Shown piece after piece: positions 18,114-26,848 of a DNA stretch of 64,000 bases; the stretch's first letter is position 1, and each line of letters begins with the position of its first letter. The notes beneath the pieces were generated by a model that ran no database searches, was not told the origin of the DNA, and saw nothing but the letters and a program-made list of their open reading frames with translations. Made by a program: the position numbers and the translations under genes. Location of the stretch: contig CAKNLK010000005.1 of NCBI GenBank assembly GCA_930989535.1, positions 62,001 through 126,000 of the forward strand. The letters are read 5' to 3'. Source of the DNA: an uncultured Clostridia bacterium (GTDB lineage Bacteria > Bacillota > Clostridia > Christensenellales > Borkfalkiaceae).

Positions 18114-19460
18114 TCAATGATAATTTTTCAAAAATTTATCCAAAAAGTTGGTACAATAGCTGCCGTCTTTAAATTCCGGCTGCGCCAAAATATCGCTCGA
18201 AAGTTCGGCGTTGGTGTGCACGCCCTCGATGACCAGCTCGCACAGCGCCGCCTGCATCTTGCGAATCGCCTCGGTGCGGTCGTGCGCGTACACGATGAGC
18301 TTGCCTATCATGCTGTCGTAATAGGGCGGAATTTGGTAATCCTGGTAGATGGCGGTGTCGAACCGCACCCACGGCCCGCCCGGAATGTGCAGGAGCGCGA
18401 TTTTTCCGCAGCTAGGGCGGAAATTGTTGCGCGCGTCCTCCGAATTGATGCGGCACTCGATGGCACAGCCGCGCAGGCGGATATCCTCCTGCCGCGAGGA
18501 AAATTCCATGCCCGCCGCGATGCGAATCTGCCATTTGACGACGTCGATGCCCGTCACATATTCGGTGACAGGGTGCTCGACCTGCAGGCGGGTGTTCATC
18601 TCCATGAAGTAAAAGTTATCCTGCCTGTCGAGCAAAAACTCGATGGTGCCGAGGTTGGTATAGTGCACCGTTTTGGCGGCGAGCACCGCCGCTTCCATCA
18701 TTTTTTGGCGCACGTCCGGCTTTAATGCGACGCACGGGCTCTCCTCGATGAGCTTTTGATTCTTGCGCTGCATGGAGCAGTCGCGCTCGCCCAGGCACAC
18801 GACGTTGCCCTGCTCGTCCGCGACAATCTGCATTTCGACGTGCTTGACGTCCATCAGGAACTTTTCGAGGTACACCTTGCCGTTGCCGAAGGCGCTCTTC
18901 GCCTCCGCCGAGGCGGTGAGGACGGCGTTTTCGAAGTCCTCCTCTTTATAGACGATGCGGATACCCCTGCCGCCGCCGCCCGCGCTCGCCTTGACGATGA
19001 CGGGATAGCCGATTTCGGCGGCGAACTTTTTCGCCGCGGCGACGTCGGTGATTTCGTCCAATCCGGGCACGACGGGGACGCCCGCCGCCTTCATGGTGCG
19101 GCGCGCCTCGTCCTTGTCGCCCATCTTGGCGATGACCGACCAGTGCGGGCCGATGAACTTGATGTTGCACTTTTCGCACAGCTCGGCAAAGCGGGGGTTT
19201 TCGGACAGGAGCCCGTACCCCGGGTGAATGGCCTGGCAGCCGGTGGCGATGGCCACGTCGATAATGGCGGTCATGTTGAGGTAGCTGTCCTTCAAGAGCG
19301 CGGGGCCGATGCAATAGCTCTCGTCCGCGAGGTTGACGTGCAGCGCCTCCGCGTCCGCCTCCGAATACACGGCGACGGTGTGGATGCCCATCTCGTTGCA
19401 GGCGCGGATAATTCGAACGGCGATTTCGCCGCGGTTGGCAATTAAAATTTTACTGAACAT
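18114..19460 (-). CDS. accC: Acetyl-CoA carboxylase, biotin carboxylase subunit
   Basis: A 448 aa ATP-dependent enzyme that carboxylates biotin on AccB. Typical landmarks: MFSKILIANRGEIAVRIIRA, the ATP-grasp glycine loop ASAGGGGRGIRIV, CSMQRKNQKLIEESPC, and MNTRLQVEHPVTEYVTGID. The start is fixed by this conserved N-terminus and a GAGGAG site 5 nt upstream. About 104 further in-frame codons upstream run through intergenic repeat A and are not real. The ribosome site directly abuts the terminal hairpin of that repeat. Confidence 0.96.
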   Translation of the reverse strand: MFSKILIANRGEIAVRIIRACNEMGIHTVAVYSEADAEALHVNLADESYCIGPALLKDSYLNMTAIIDVAIATGCQAIHPGYGLLSENPRFAELCEKCNIKFIGPHWSVIAKMGDKDEARRTMKAAGVPVVPGLDEITDVAAAKKFAAEIGYPVIVKASAGGGGRGIRIVYKEEDFENAVLTASAEAKSAFGNGKVYLEKFLMDVKHVEMQIVADEQGNVVCLGERDCSMQRKNQKLIEESPCVALKPDVRQKMMEAAVLAAKTVHYTNLGTIEFLLDRQDNFYFMEMNTRLQVEHPVTEYVTGIDVVKWQIRIAAGMEFSSRQEDIRLRGCAIECRINSEDARNNFRPSCGKIALLHIPGGPWVRFDTAIYQDYQIPPYYDSMIGKLIVYAHDRTEAIRKMQAALCELVIEGVHTNAELSSDILAQPEFKDGSYCTNFLDKFLKNYH

Positions 19461-19470
19461 AAAAACTCCT

Positions 19471-20145
19471 CGTAAAATTTGCTTTAAGCTGTTAAAGCAA
19501 ATTTCTACGATTTGAGGGCGACACCGCCCATCAAACGCTCCCGCGTTTTCTGCGGCGTTTTCTCCCTCTTTATCGTCGCAACAAGGCGACGGACGGCAGG
19601 CGGCGCGCTTTGTTTGCCGCCACGCCCTCGTACACTTGTTGCTCCTCTTCCCCAAAAATCTCACACCGCTTCGCGCGTTGCGATTTTCGGGGACCCCGTT
19701 ATTTTTTAGGGCACACTTATTATTTACGGGCGCAAATTCACCCTCTTCCCATAAGCCGTAAGTATGCGGCAACTTAGGGGCGCTTTTAGCGGCTACGCAC
19801 GAGGCCGGTTTCTCACAATGCCCTATCGGGCATTGCTCGCTTCCGCCTCGGCTCCGCCGCCTTATTCACGAAAATCTCGCTTCGCTGCGATTTTCCGTGA
19901 GCTATTTGGATATATTTTATAATAATCTCTCGCGCAAGCAAAACCACGCTTTTGCGTTAGCGCACCCCAATTTGCAAATACTTTTGCTTTTGCAGGAAAG
20001 GTAAAGACGCGCGATTTTGTTATATGTGTGCGCTTAATTATCGCGCGGCGAGGAAAACTCCGACGGTCAGCGGCAAAAGCCGCGTGCCGTGGGGTTGTCC
20101 TCCAATCTCGGAAATTTGTTTTGTCAGCTCAAAACAAATTTCGAG
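19471..20145. repeat. Hairpin-rich intergenic element, copy A
   Basis: Fills the whole accC-accB gap. The left end is a hairpin (19471-19509, loop AAGCTG) touching the accC ribosome site. Then a 187-bp module (about 19516-19702) with nested stems including CCCCAAAAATC/GATTTTCGGGG, a CCCGT/ACGGG hairpin whose loop has AGGGCACACTTATTAT, a CACGAAAATC/GATTTTCCGTG hairpin (about 19866-19904), the GCGCAAGCAAAACCACGC segment, the core hairpin (arms 20008-20015 and 20040-20047, loop TTTGTTATATGTGTGCGC), a GAGGAAAACTCC hairpin, and a final hairpin 20107-20145 with loop TCAGCT just behind the accB stop. No gene is seen inside. Confidence 0.85.
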
Positions 20146-20151
20146 AACCTC

Positions 20152-20613
20152 TTAAAATATCTTAAACAAAATCTGCCCGAACTCGACCAAAGAGCCGTTA
20201 TCCGCGCAAATTTCCACGATTTCGCCGTCCGTTTCCGCAACGACGTCGTTCATCAGCTTCATCGCCTCGATAATGCACAGCGTGTCCCCTTTTTTGACTT
20301 TGCTGCCCACCTTGACGAACGGCTCCGCATCGGGCGAGGGCGCGGCATAAAAGATGCCCACCATCGGCGATTTGATGTCGCGGTATTTGTTGTAATCCTT
20401 GATGTCCGCCGCGCCTTCCTCGCCGGAAACCGCCTTTTCTTCGGGTGCGGACTGCACGTATTGCAACGGAGCCGGCATGTACGCGGGCGCCGCGCTTCCG
20501 CTCTCCAGCTTCAAAGAAAAATTCTCCTCCGCCGAGTTTTCCGTGATTTCCATCTTCGCAAGCCCGCTCTCCTTGAACAGGTTGATGAGCTCGCGCAATT
20601 TTTTCTTATCCAT
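20152..20613 (-). CDS. accB: Acetyl-CoA carboxylase, biotin carboxyl carrier protein
   Basis: A 153 aa carrier protein. The C-terminal biotinyl domain has the biotinylation motif EAMKLMN (Lys at about 118) within the usual hammerhead (SPMVGIFYAAPSPDAEPFV ... VKKGDTLCIIEAMK ... VEFGQILFKIF). The N-terminal DKKKLRELINLFKESGLAKMEI helix is typical of bacterial BCCP, followed by an Ala/Pro linker. It lies between fabF and accC, as in many Firmicute fab operons. AGGAG ribosome site. Confidence 0.95.
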   Translation of the reverse strand: MDKKKLRELINLFKESGLAKMEITENSAEENFSLKLESGSAAPAYMPAPLQYVQSAPEEKAVSGEEGAADIKDYNKYRDIKSPMVGIFYAAPSPDAEPFVKVGSKVKKGDTLCIIEAMKLMNDVVAETDGEIVEICADNGSLVEFGQILFKIF

Positions 20614-20686
20614 ATTTATACACTCCTAACGCCTATAAAAAATGCGTTTATCGCAATTACAATGAAATAAACGCATAATTCAGTGT

Positions 20687-21919
20687 TCAAATTTTCCGAA
20701 AAGCGAGGCAGCCGTTATGCCCGCCGAACCCGAGAGAGGTGGAAAGCGCGAATTTCAGCTCCGCCTTGATTGCCTCGTTCGGGGTGATGTCGAGGTCGCA
20801 CTCCTCGTCTTTGACGCGGTAATTGATGGTGGGAGGCACGATTCCCTCGTCGAGCGCGAGGATGGAGGCAATCGCCTCGATGCCGCCCGCTGCGCCGAGC
20901 ATGTGCCCCGTCATCGACTTGGTGGAGGAAACGCGCAGCTCGTACGCGCCCTGCCCGAACGCGCGCTTCAACGCGAGCGTTTCCGTTTTATCGTTGAGCG
21001 GCGTGCCCGTGCCGTGCGTATTGACGTACACGTCTCTGCCCGCTGCGATGCCGCCCTCCTTCGCCGCGAGCTCGATTGCCTTTGCGGAAGCAATCGCCTC
21101 GGGGTTGGGCGCCGTCATATGATAGGCGTCGTTGGTGCAGCCGTAGCCGACCACTTCGGCGTAAATTTTCGCGCCGCGCGCCTTGGCGTGCTCGTATTCC
21201 TCGAGCATGACAACCGCGCCGCCCTCGCCCATGACAAAGCCCGCGCGCTCCTTGTCGAACGGAATGGATGCGCGGTTTTTATCCTCGCTCTGCGAGAGGG
21301 CCTGGCAGCTGATGAAGCCCGCGAAGCACAGCGGCGTAATTGCCGCCTCGCTGCCGCCGGCGAGCATGGCGTCCGCATAGCCGTGCTTGATGGCGCGGTA
21401 CGCCTCGCCGATACTGTTGGTGGAAGTGGCGCAGGCCGTGACGATGGCGACGTTCGGGCCCTGCGCGTTGTATTTGATGGCCACCGTGCCCGAAGCGATG
21501 TTGGAAATCATCATCGGGACGAAGAAGGGAGATACCCTGCCGGGGCCCTTTTCGACTAATTTGGAATGTTCGGTAACCAGCGTATGAATGCCGCCGATGC
21601 CCGAACCGATATACACGCCGAACCGCTCCGGCTCGACGCTTTCGGCGGTCATGCCGCTGTCCTCATACGCCTGCGTAGCCGCCGCGACGGCGTATTGGCA
21701 GTAGAGGTCGGTCTTGCGGACGTCCCCCTTCGGCATATAGAGGGTAGGGTCGAAATCGCGGACTTCGCCCGCGAATTTGCACTTATAGTCTGTGATATCG
21801 AACTTGGTGACGATGTCGATGCCGCAGACGCCCTTTTTCATATTTTCCCAGGTCGTTTTTACGTCGTTGCCGAGCGGCGAAACCGCGCCCAACCCTGTTA
21901 CGACGACTCGTTTTTCCAT
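20687..21919 (-). CDS. fabF: 3-oxoacyl-ACP synthase II (KAS II)
   Basis: A 410 aa condensing enzyme extending acyl-ACP with malonyl-ACP. The catalytic triad is visible: Cys in VTACATSTNSIGEAYR, His in NTHGTGTPLND, His in STKSMTGHMLGAAGGIEA. The N-terminus MEKRVVVTGLGAVSPLG matches FabF exactly, fixing the start; the ribosome site is AAGGAAGG. It is separated from fabG by repeat element B. Confidence 0.96.
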   Translation of the reverse strand: MEKRVVVTGLGAVSPLGNDVKTTWENMKKGVCGIDIVTKFDITDYKCKFAGEVRDFDPTLYMPKGDVRKTDLYCQYAVAAATQAYEDSGMTAESVEPERFGVYIGSGIGGIHTLVTEHSKLVEKGPGRVSPFFVPMMISNIASGTVAIKYNAQGPNVAIVTACATSTNSIGEAYRAIKHGYADAMLAGGSEAAITPLCFAGFISCQALSQSEDKNRASIPFDKERAGFVMGEGGAVVMLEEYEHAKARGAKIYAEVVGYGCTNDAYHMTAPNPEAIASAKAIELAAKEGGIAAGRDVYVNTHGTGTPLNDKTETLALKRAFGQGAYELRVSSTKSMTGHMLGAAGGIEAIASILALDEGIVPPTINYRVKDEECDLDITPNEAIKAELKFALSTSLGFGGHNGCLAFRKI

Positions 21920-21929
21920 AAAAAAACCT

Positions 21930-22363
21930 TCCTTCGCGCAAAATTTCTCAAAAGAGATGAGAGCTTTTGCTTGATTTCAGAGAAAACCCAACATTCGCCG
22001 CTTTTCCCGCGGCTCTGTGTTCGGTTTTTTCTCTTTGCGCGCTTTTTCAGGGCTCTCATACCCTTATGCGCGCAAATTCACTTTTTCCGCTTGTGCCTTT
22101 CCGCATATTGGGGGCGCTTTTTGAAAAACGTCGTTTTCAAACGCGCAAAATATTATTAAATAATTACTCGCGCAAGCAAAACCACGCTTTTGCGTTAGCG
22201 CACCCCTATTTGGCAATCCCTTGCCTTACAGAAAGGGTGAAGTTGCGGCATTCTAATAATATGTGTGCCCTTAAAGATGCCGCAACGAGGGGAAAACCGC
22301 TCGGGTTTCCCCTTAAACTCACGGCGTTTCGCAGGCAACAGCTTGCCGAGAAACGCGTGAACT
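21930..22363. repeat. Hairpin-rich intergenic element, copy B
   Basis: Occupies the fabF-fabG gap. Left part: a GAGAAAACC / GGTTTTTTCTC hairpin (about 21979-22033) and a GCGCGC-flanked loop containing AGGGCTCTCATACCCTTAT. Right part: GCGCAAGCAAAACCACGC, the core hairpin (arms TTGCGGCAT 22243-22251 and ATGCCGCAA 22277-22285 around TAATAATATGTGTGCCC), a GGGGAAAACC/GGTTTCCCC hairpin, and an end hairpin 22324-22356 with loop ACAGCT, 11 bp behind the fabG stop. No gene is supported inside it. Confidence 0.8.
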
Positions 22364-22366
22364 GTT

Positions 22367-23104
22367 TCACATATCCATTCCCCCGTCAACCCGTAAAACG
22401 ACGCCCGTGATGTAGCGCGCCGCGTCGGAGACGAGGAATTTGACCGCCTGCGCGATGTCTTCCGTTTCGCCCAACGCCCCGAGGGGAATGAGCTTGTACA
22501 TCGCTTGCTTCTGCTCCTCGGTGAGAGCGTCGGTCATCGCCGTTTTGATAAAACCGGGCGCGACGGCGTTCGCCGTGATGTTCCGCGAGCCGAGCTCCTT
22601 GGCGACCGATTTGGTCAGCCCGACAATGCCCGCCTTGGACGCGGCGTAGTTCGCCTGCCCCGCGTTGCCCATGAGCCCGACGACCGAGCTGATGGAGACG
22701 ATGCGGCCGTAGCGCTTGCGCATCATGTACGGCGTGACGTGCTTGACCATGTTGAAGCAGCCCTTGAGATTGATGCCGAGCACCCTGTCCCAATCCGCTT
22801 CTTCCATGCGCATAATGAGTTTATCCGCCGTGATGCCCGCGTTGTTGACGAGGATATCGATTTTGCCGAAATCCTTGACGATTTGGTCTACGACTGCCTT
22901 TGTAGCCGAAAAATCGGATACGTCGCAGCGATAATAGCGCGCGGTGACACCCGCCGCTGCGAGTGCGTCCATCGTTTCCTTGGCGGCGGATTCGTCGCTG
23001 TAATCGACGACGGCGATATCTGTATTGTCTTGGGCGAGGGTGAGCGCGATTTTCGCGCCGATTCCCCTGCCCGCGCCCGTGATGAGGGCGACTCTGTTTT
23101 CCAT
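22367..23104 (-). CDS. fabG: 3-oxoacyl-ACP reductase
   Basis: A 245 aa short-chain dehydrogenase reducing 3-ketoacyl-ACP with NADPH. Visible: the nucleotide-binding TGAGRGIG, NNAGIT, catalytic Ser in SISSVVG, YAASK (Tyr-x3-Lys), and the C-terminal GGMDM close typical of FabG. The start is set by MENRVALITG and the AGGAG site. The ribosome site is immediately preceded by the terminal hairpin of repeat C, and repeat B starts directly after the stop, so this gene is bracketed by two elements. Confidence 0.96.
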   Translation of the reverse strand: MENRVALITGAGRGIGAKIALTLAQDNTDIAVVDYSDESAAKETMDALAAAGVTARYYRCDVSDFSATKAVVDQIVKDFGKIDILVNNAGITADKLIMRMEEADWDRVLGINLKGCFNMVKHVTPYMMRKRYGRIVSISSVVGLMGNAGQANYAASKAGIVGLTKSVAKELGSRNITANAVAPGFIKTAMTDALTEEQKQAMYKLIPLGALGETEDIAQAVKFLVSDAARYITGVVLRVDGGMDM

Positions 23105-23117
23105 AGAAAGAACTCCT

Positions 23118-23664
23118 TTTCTCACGAAAACCTCGGCGAGCTGTCGCCTGCGGTTTTCCGTGATTTGTGGGCGACACCGCCGTTCCAACGCTTTCGCGTT
23201 TTCTGCGGCGTTTTCTCCCTCTTTGCGCTCGTCGCATCAAGGCGACGGACGGCAGGCGGCGCGCTTTTCTTGCCGCCTTACCTTCGTGTGCTTGTTGCTC
23301 CTCTTCCCCAAAAATCTCACACCGCTTCGCGCGTTGCGATTTTCGGGGACCCCGTTATTGAGGGCTCTCATACCTTTATGCGCGCAAATTCACTCTTTCC
23401 GCGTATGCCTTTCGGCATATTGGGGGCAAAAACGAAAATTGCGATTTCCGTTTTTGCAAGTTATTATTTTAATAATCTATCGCGCAAGCAGAATCACATT
23501 TCTGCGCCAGCGCAACTCAATTTGGCAATCCCTTGCCTTACGGAAGGGGTGAAGTTGCGGCATTTTATAATATGTGTGCCCTTAATATGCCGCAACAAGG
23601 GGAAAACCGCTCGGGTTTCCCCTCCAATCGCAGTAAATTGTTTCGTCAGCTCGAAACAATTTAC
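23118..23664. repeat. Hairpin-rich intergenic element, copy C
   Basis: Fills the fabG-fabD gap. Left end hairpin 23123-23162 (CACGAAAACC / GGTTTTCCGTG, inner loop GAGCTG) abuts the fabG ribosome site. The 190-bp module shared with copy A follows (about 23168-23358), then AGGGCTCTCATACC, GCGCAAGCAGAATCAC, the core hairpin (arms TTGCGGCAT 23555-23563 and ATGCCGCAA 23587-23595; loop with TTATAATATGTGTGCCC), GGGGAAAACC/GGTTTCCCC, and the end hairpin 23633-23664 (loop TCAGCT) just behind the fabD stop. Long open frames through it are by-products of GC-rich repeats. Confidence 0.85.
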
Positions 23665-23676
23665 GCGAGCAATCTT

Positions 23677-24513
23677 TCACCCTCTCTGCACCAGCCCCGT
23701 GAGCACTTTGCCCGGGCCGACTTCGACGAATTCTTCCACGCCGCGCGCCTTCATGTTCGCGACCGTTTCGGTGAACCGAACGGGCGAGCACATCTGCTTG
23801 GCGAGCGTGGCCGCGAAATCCCCCTCGTACGGCTGTGCCGTGAGGTTGGCATATACATCCATGCGCGGCGCGTTCATCGTGAGCGTGCGCAAAAACTTTT
23901 CAAACTCCTGCGATTCCGGCTGCAATTCGGGGCAGTGGAACATGCCCGAAACGCGCAGCTTCATCGCGCGGCCGCCCGCTTCCTTGACTTTGGCGGTGAA
24001 TTCCTCCTCCGCCTCCGCGCGGCATGCGACGACCGTCTGCAAAGCGCCGTTGTAGTTGGCGGGGTGTGTGTTCACGCCGTCGCACAGCGCTTCGACCTTG
24101 TCCGCCGTAAGCTTGACGGCGGCAATCATGCAGCCTTTGACACGCTCGGTGTACGCGTCCATCAGCTCCGCGCGCCTGACGATGGCGCGGAACGCGTCCT
24201 CTTCGGACAGAACGCCCGCAAAGCAGAGCGCGGGCACTTCGCCCACCGAAAAGCCGCACACGCAGTCGGGCGCGCCCAGTTCCTCCTCTTTCGCATACGC
24301 GTACGCGAGATCTGCGAGGAACATGGTCGGCTGGGTGAGGAGCGTTCTGTTCAGCTCCTCCTGCGTGCCGCTGAGCATTTTATCGACGACGCCGGGCTGA
24401 ATGCTCTCGGCGAGGTCGAAGAGTTTTTTGACTTTCGGGAGGTCTTTTACGTCCCCCGCCATGCCGGGAACCTGCGCTCCCTGCCCGGCGAAAAGGAAAG
24501 CTATACGTCCCAT
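23677..24513 (-). CDS. fabD: Malonyl-CoA:ACP transacylase
   Basis: A 278 aa enzyme loading malonate onto ACP. Landmarks: FLFAGQGAQVPGM, the nucleophile motif GFSVGE (the family usually has GHSLGE, so the residue before Ser is Phe instead of His), and SGMFHCPEL carrying the second catalytic His. Its ATG lies 13 nt inside the fabK 3' end with GGAGGGC upstream, so translation is coupled to fabK. The His-to-Phe change does not remove the catalytic Ser. Confidence 0.93.
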   Translation of the reverse strand: MGRIAFLFAGQGAQVPGMAGDVKDLPKVKKLFDLAESIQPGVVDKMLSGTQEELNRTLLTQPTMFLADLAYAYAKEEELGAPDCVCGFSVGEVPALCFAGVLSEEDAFRAIVRRAELMDAYTERVKGCMIAAVKLTADKVEALCDGVNTHPANYNGALQTVVACRAEAEEEFTAKVKEAGGRAMKLRVSGMFHCPELQPESQEFEKFLRTLTMNAPRMDVYANLTAQPYEGDFAATLAKQMCSPVRFTETVANMKARGVEEFVEVGPGKVLTGLVQRG

Positions 24514-25442
24514 TTGACGCCCTCCATCAGCTTTTCCGCCTGCGCCATGATTTCGTCAATCATTTCCTTGGCGGGCTGTTCCTTTTTGACCATGCCCGCA
24601 ATCTGCCCCGCGAGGAAGCAGCCCTCCTCGGCGTTGCCGTCTTTGGCGGCCTTGCGCAGAGAGCCGACGCCGAACTGTTCGAGCTGTTCGTCGGGGATGT
24701 TGGAATCCGCCTCCAGCTTCGCGTAGGCGTTCATGTACGTGTTTTTGATGGCGCGGACGGGGTGCCCCAGCCGCTTGCCCGTGACCATGGTGGAAATATC
24801 CTTGGCGGCGAGCACCTTCTTTTTATACTCCGCGCTGACCGTGCATTCGTCGGCGACCAGAAAGCGGGTGCCCATCTGCACGCCGCACGCGCCCAAAGCG
24901 AACGCCGCGACCATGCCCCTGCCGTCGCCGATGCCGCCCGCCGCCACGACGGGGATGCTCACCGCGTCGACGACCTGCGGCACGAGCGCCATCGTCGTCA
25001 GATCGCCGACGTGGCCGCCGCTCTCGCCGCCCTCGGCGATGACCGCGTCTACGCCCGCGCGCTCGACCATTTTCGCGAGCGCCGTGGATGCCACGACGGG
25101 CAGGATCTTGACGCCCGCCTCCTTCCACAGTTTGACGAAGCGGGAAGGGTTGCCCGCGCCCGTGGTGACGACGGGAACCTTTTCCTCGGCGACCATCTGC
25201 GCCACTTCCTCGACGTGCGGGCTCATCAGCATGATGTTCACGCCGAAGGGCTTATCCGTCGCCGCGCGGCACTTTCTGATTTCCTCGCGCACCCAATCGG
25301 CGTTGGCGTTCATCGCGGAGATGATGCCCAGCCCGCCCGCATTCGAGACCGCGCTCGCCAGCGATGCGTCGGCAATCCACGCCATGCCGCCCTGAATGAT
25401 GGGGTGGCGGATGCCCAGAAGTTTTGTTAATTTCGTCTGCAT
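24501..25442 (-). CDS. fabK: Enoyl-ACP reductase II (FMN-dependent)
   Basis: A 313 aa TIM-barrel flavoprotein that catalyses the last step of each elongation cycle. Landmarks: LLGIRHPIIQGGMAWIA, GLGIISAMNA, AEGGESGGHVG (FMN phosphate/active-site loop), AAGGIGDGRGM and QMGTRFLVADEC. FabK replaces FabI in many Firmicutes and is insensitive to triclosan. It follows acpP after 11 nt with no clear Shine-Dalgarno, suggesting coupling. Confidence 0.95.
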   Translation of the reverse strand: MQTKLTKLLGIRHPIIQGGMAWIADASLASAVSNAGGLGIISAMNANADWVREEIRKCRAATDKPFGVNIMLMSPHVEEVAQMVAEEKVPVVTTGAGNPSRFVKLWKEAGVKILPVVASTALAKMVERAGVDAVIAEGGESGGHVGDLTTMALVPQVVDAVSIPVVAAGGIGDGRGMVAAFALGACGVQMGTRFLVADECTVSAEYKKKVLAAKDISTMVTGKRLGHPVRAIKNTYMNAYAKLEADSNIPDEQLEQFGVGSLRKAAKDGNAEEGCFLAGQIAGMVKKEQPAKEMIDEIMAQAEKLMEGVKWDV

Positions 25443-25453
25443 CGTATCAAAAA

Positions 25454-25681
25454 TTACTTGTTGGCGACAGCCTCTTCGATTTTCGAAACGAGCTCGCCCA
25501 CGGTGGAGAGCTGCATGTTGTCGCCCAGAGAAATGTCGAACGCTTCCTCGATTTGCATGACGATGTCGACTTTGTCGAGGGAGTCGAACTCCAATTCGTC
25601 AAAGGTGGTTTCGGGGGAGATATTGAGGTCTTCGCCCTTGCACTCGCTCAAGATTTCCTGCAGCTTTTCCAAAATGTTCAT
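25454..25681 (-). CDS. acpP: Acyl carrier protein
   Basis: A 75 aa acidic four-helix carrier. The phosphopantetheine serine lies in ELEFDSLDKVDIVM (motif DSL). Length and charge are standard. It is placed between fabH and fabK, as in the Clostridia fab operon. Strong AAGGAG ribosome site. Confidence 0.97.
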   Translation of the reverse strand: MNILEKLQEILSECKGEDLNISPETTFDELEFDSLDKVDIVMQIEEAFDISLGDNMQLSTVGELVSKIEEAVANK

Positions 25682-25694
25682 GATTTTTTACTCC

Positions 25695-26657
25695 TTACTC
25701 TTTATTCCAATTTATAATGACTGCACCGCTCGTGAGACCGCCGCCGAAGGCGACGAAGAGCAGTTTGTCTCCCTTTTTGAATGTGCCCTTTTTCGCGTAC
25801 TCGTCCAAAAGAACCATGACGGACGTCGCGCTCATGTTCCCGCATTCGGAGATGTTGAGGAGCACTTTATCTTTGTCAATCTTGTATTTTTTCAGGCTCG
25901 CGGTGATGATGCGCACGTTCGCCTGGTGCGGGAGGTACCAATCGATGTCCGCCGGCGAAAGATTCGCGCGGGCGCACACTTCCTCGATGCGGTGCCCCAT
26001 CGCGTTGACCGCAAACTTGTACACTTCGCCCCCGTCCATATACATGGCGAGCTTTTCCTGCCCGATTTGATTGTACGGGCTGTTCATTCCCTCGATGTTG
26101 GGCATGCGGATGGATTTCGTGTCGGGGTCGGACGTCAGAACTCCCGCGAGCCTGCCCTCTCCCCTTTTGACGACCATCGCGCCCGAGCCGTCGCCGAACA
26201 GCACGCAGGTGGAGCGGTCTGTCCAGTCGACCAGCTTGCTCATCGCCTCCGCGGAAACGATGAGAACGGTGTTCGCCTTGCCCGTTCCGATGAAGGAATC
26301 GGCGATTTCCATGGCGTACAAAACGCCCACGCAGGCGGCGTTCAAATCGAAGGCGGGCGCGTGCGAGCCGATTGCCTCCGCCACGGTGCATGCGAGCGAG
26401 GGGGTATATGTATCCCCGCGCATGGTGGCGCACAGAATCAAATCGACGTCCTTGCCCTCCGTATGCGCGTCTTCGAGCGCGCGCTTGGCGGAGAGAATCG
26501 CCAAATCGTCCAGCCGCTCGTGCGTGAGCACGTGGCGGCGGTGAATACCCGTGCGCGTGTAAATCCATTCGTCCGACGTATCCAGAAACTGTGCCAAATC
26601 GTCGTTGGAAACAACTTTTTCGGGAAGGGCGCTGCCCGTCCCCGCGATATAAAACAT
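25695..26657 (-). CDS. fabH: 3-oxoacyl-ACP synthase III (KAS III)
   Basis: A 320 aa initiating condensing enzyme (acetyl-CoA plus malonyl-ACP). Catalytic residues: Cys in NAACVGVLYAM, His in WYLPHQANVRI, Asn in NISECGNMSA. The start is at MFYIAGTGSALPEKVV, which matches the family N-terminus, with GAGG upstream; 25 extra upstream residues are rejected. It is the first gene behind a strong promoter at 26740-26768. Confidence 0.96.
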   Translation of the reverse strand: MFYIAGTGSALPEKVVSNDDLAQFLDTSDEWIYTRTGIHRRHVLTHERLDDLAILSAKRALEDAHTEGKDVDLILCATMRGDTYTPSLACTVAEAIGSHAPAFDLNAACVGVLYAMEIADSFIGTGKANTVLIVSAEAMSKLVDWTDRSTCVLFGDGSGAMVVKRGEGRLAGVLTSDPDTKSIRMPNIEGMNSPYNQIGQEKLAMYMDGGEVYKFAVNAMGHRIEEVCARANLSPADIDWYLPHQANVRIITASLKKYKIDKDKVLLNISECGNMSATSVMVLLDEYAKKGTFKKGDKLLFVAFGGGLTSGAVIINWNKE

Positions 26658-26739
26658 ACTGCCGTATACCTCAAATCCTTGCCATGCCCGCCGCAAAAAA
26701 GCGCGCGCCGGGCGGGGCAGAAAATTCTGCACTCTCCGT

Positions 26740-26768
26740 CAATTATAGTAAATTTGCGTGCGCCCGTC
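26740..26768 (-). promoter_or_regulatory. Promoter of the fabH-accA supercluster
   Basis: On the minus strand TTGACG (26763-26768), 17 bp, TATAAT (26740-26745). No FapR- or FabT-like palindrome was seen around it. Confidence 0.85.
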
Positions 26769-26814
26769 AAGCATTTCGCCCGCAGGGGGCGAAAATGCGG
26801 CTTCCGCACATACC

Positions 26815-26846
26815 GAAAACGCGCCGCCGAAAGGCGCGGCGGCGTT
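26815..26846 (-). terminator. Terminator of the secB-fabZ unit
   Basis: A long GC stem (GCGCCGCC/GGCGCGGC type, loop GAAA) directly behind the fabZ stop, followed on the minus strand by TTTT. It separates secB-fabZ from the fabH promoter. Confidence 0.75.
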
Positions 26847-26848
26847 AT

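Noticed and set aside
19471-20145. CRISPR array in the repeat-rich gaps
   Set aside because: Repeats are dispersed, of unequal length and hairpin-based, with no regular spacers and no cas genes.
23118-23664. Integron attC sites
   Set aside because: Constant loops and variable stems are suggestive, but there is no integrase, no cassette array and no recognisable R/L core sites.
22505-24055. Long open frame on the plus strand through fabG, element C and the fabD 3' end
   Set aside because: It is antisense to two clear enzymes and runs through repeat modules; GC-rich repeats lack stops. No ribosome site and no family resemblance.
26658-26848. FapR or FabT operator at the fabH promoter
   Set aside because: No matching palindrome near the -35/-10; regulation of the operon is left open.
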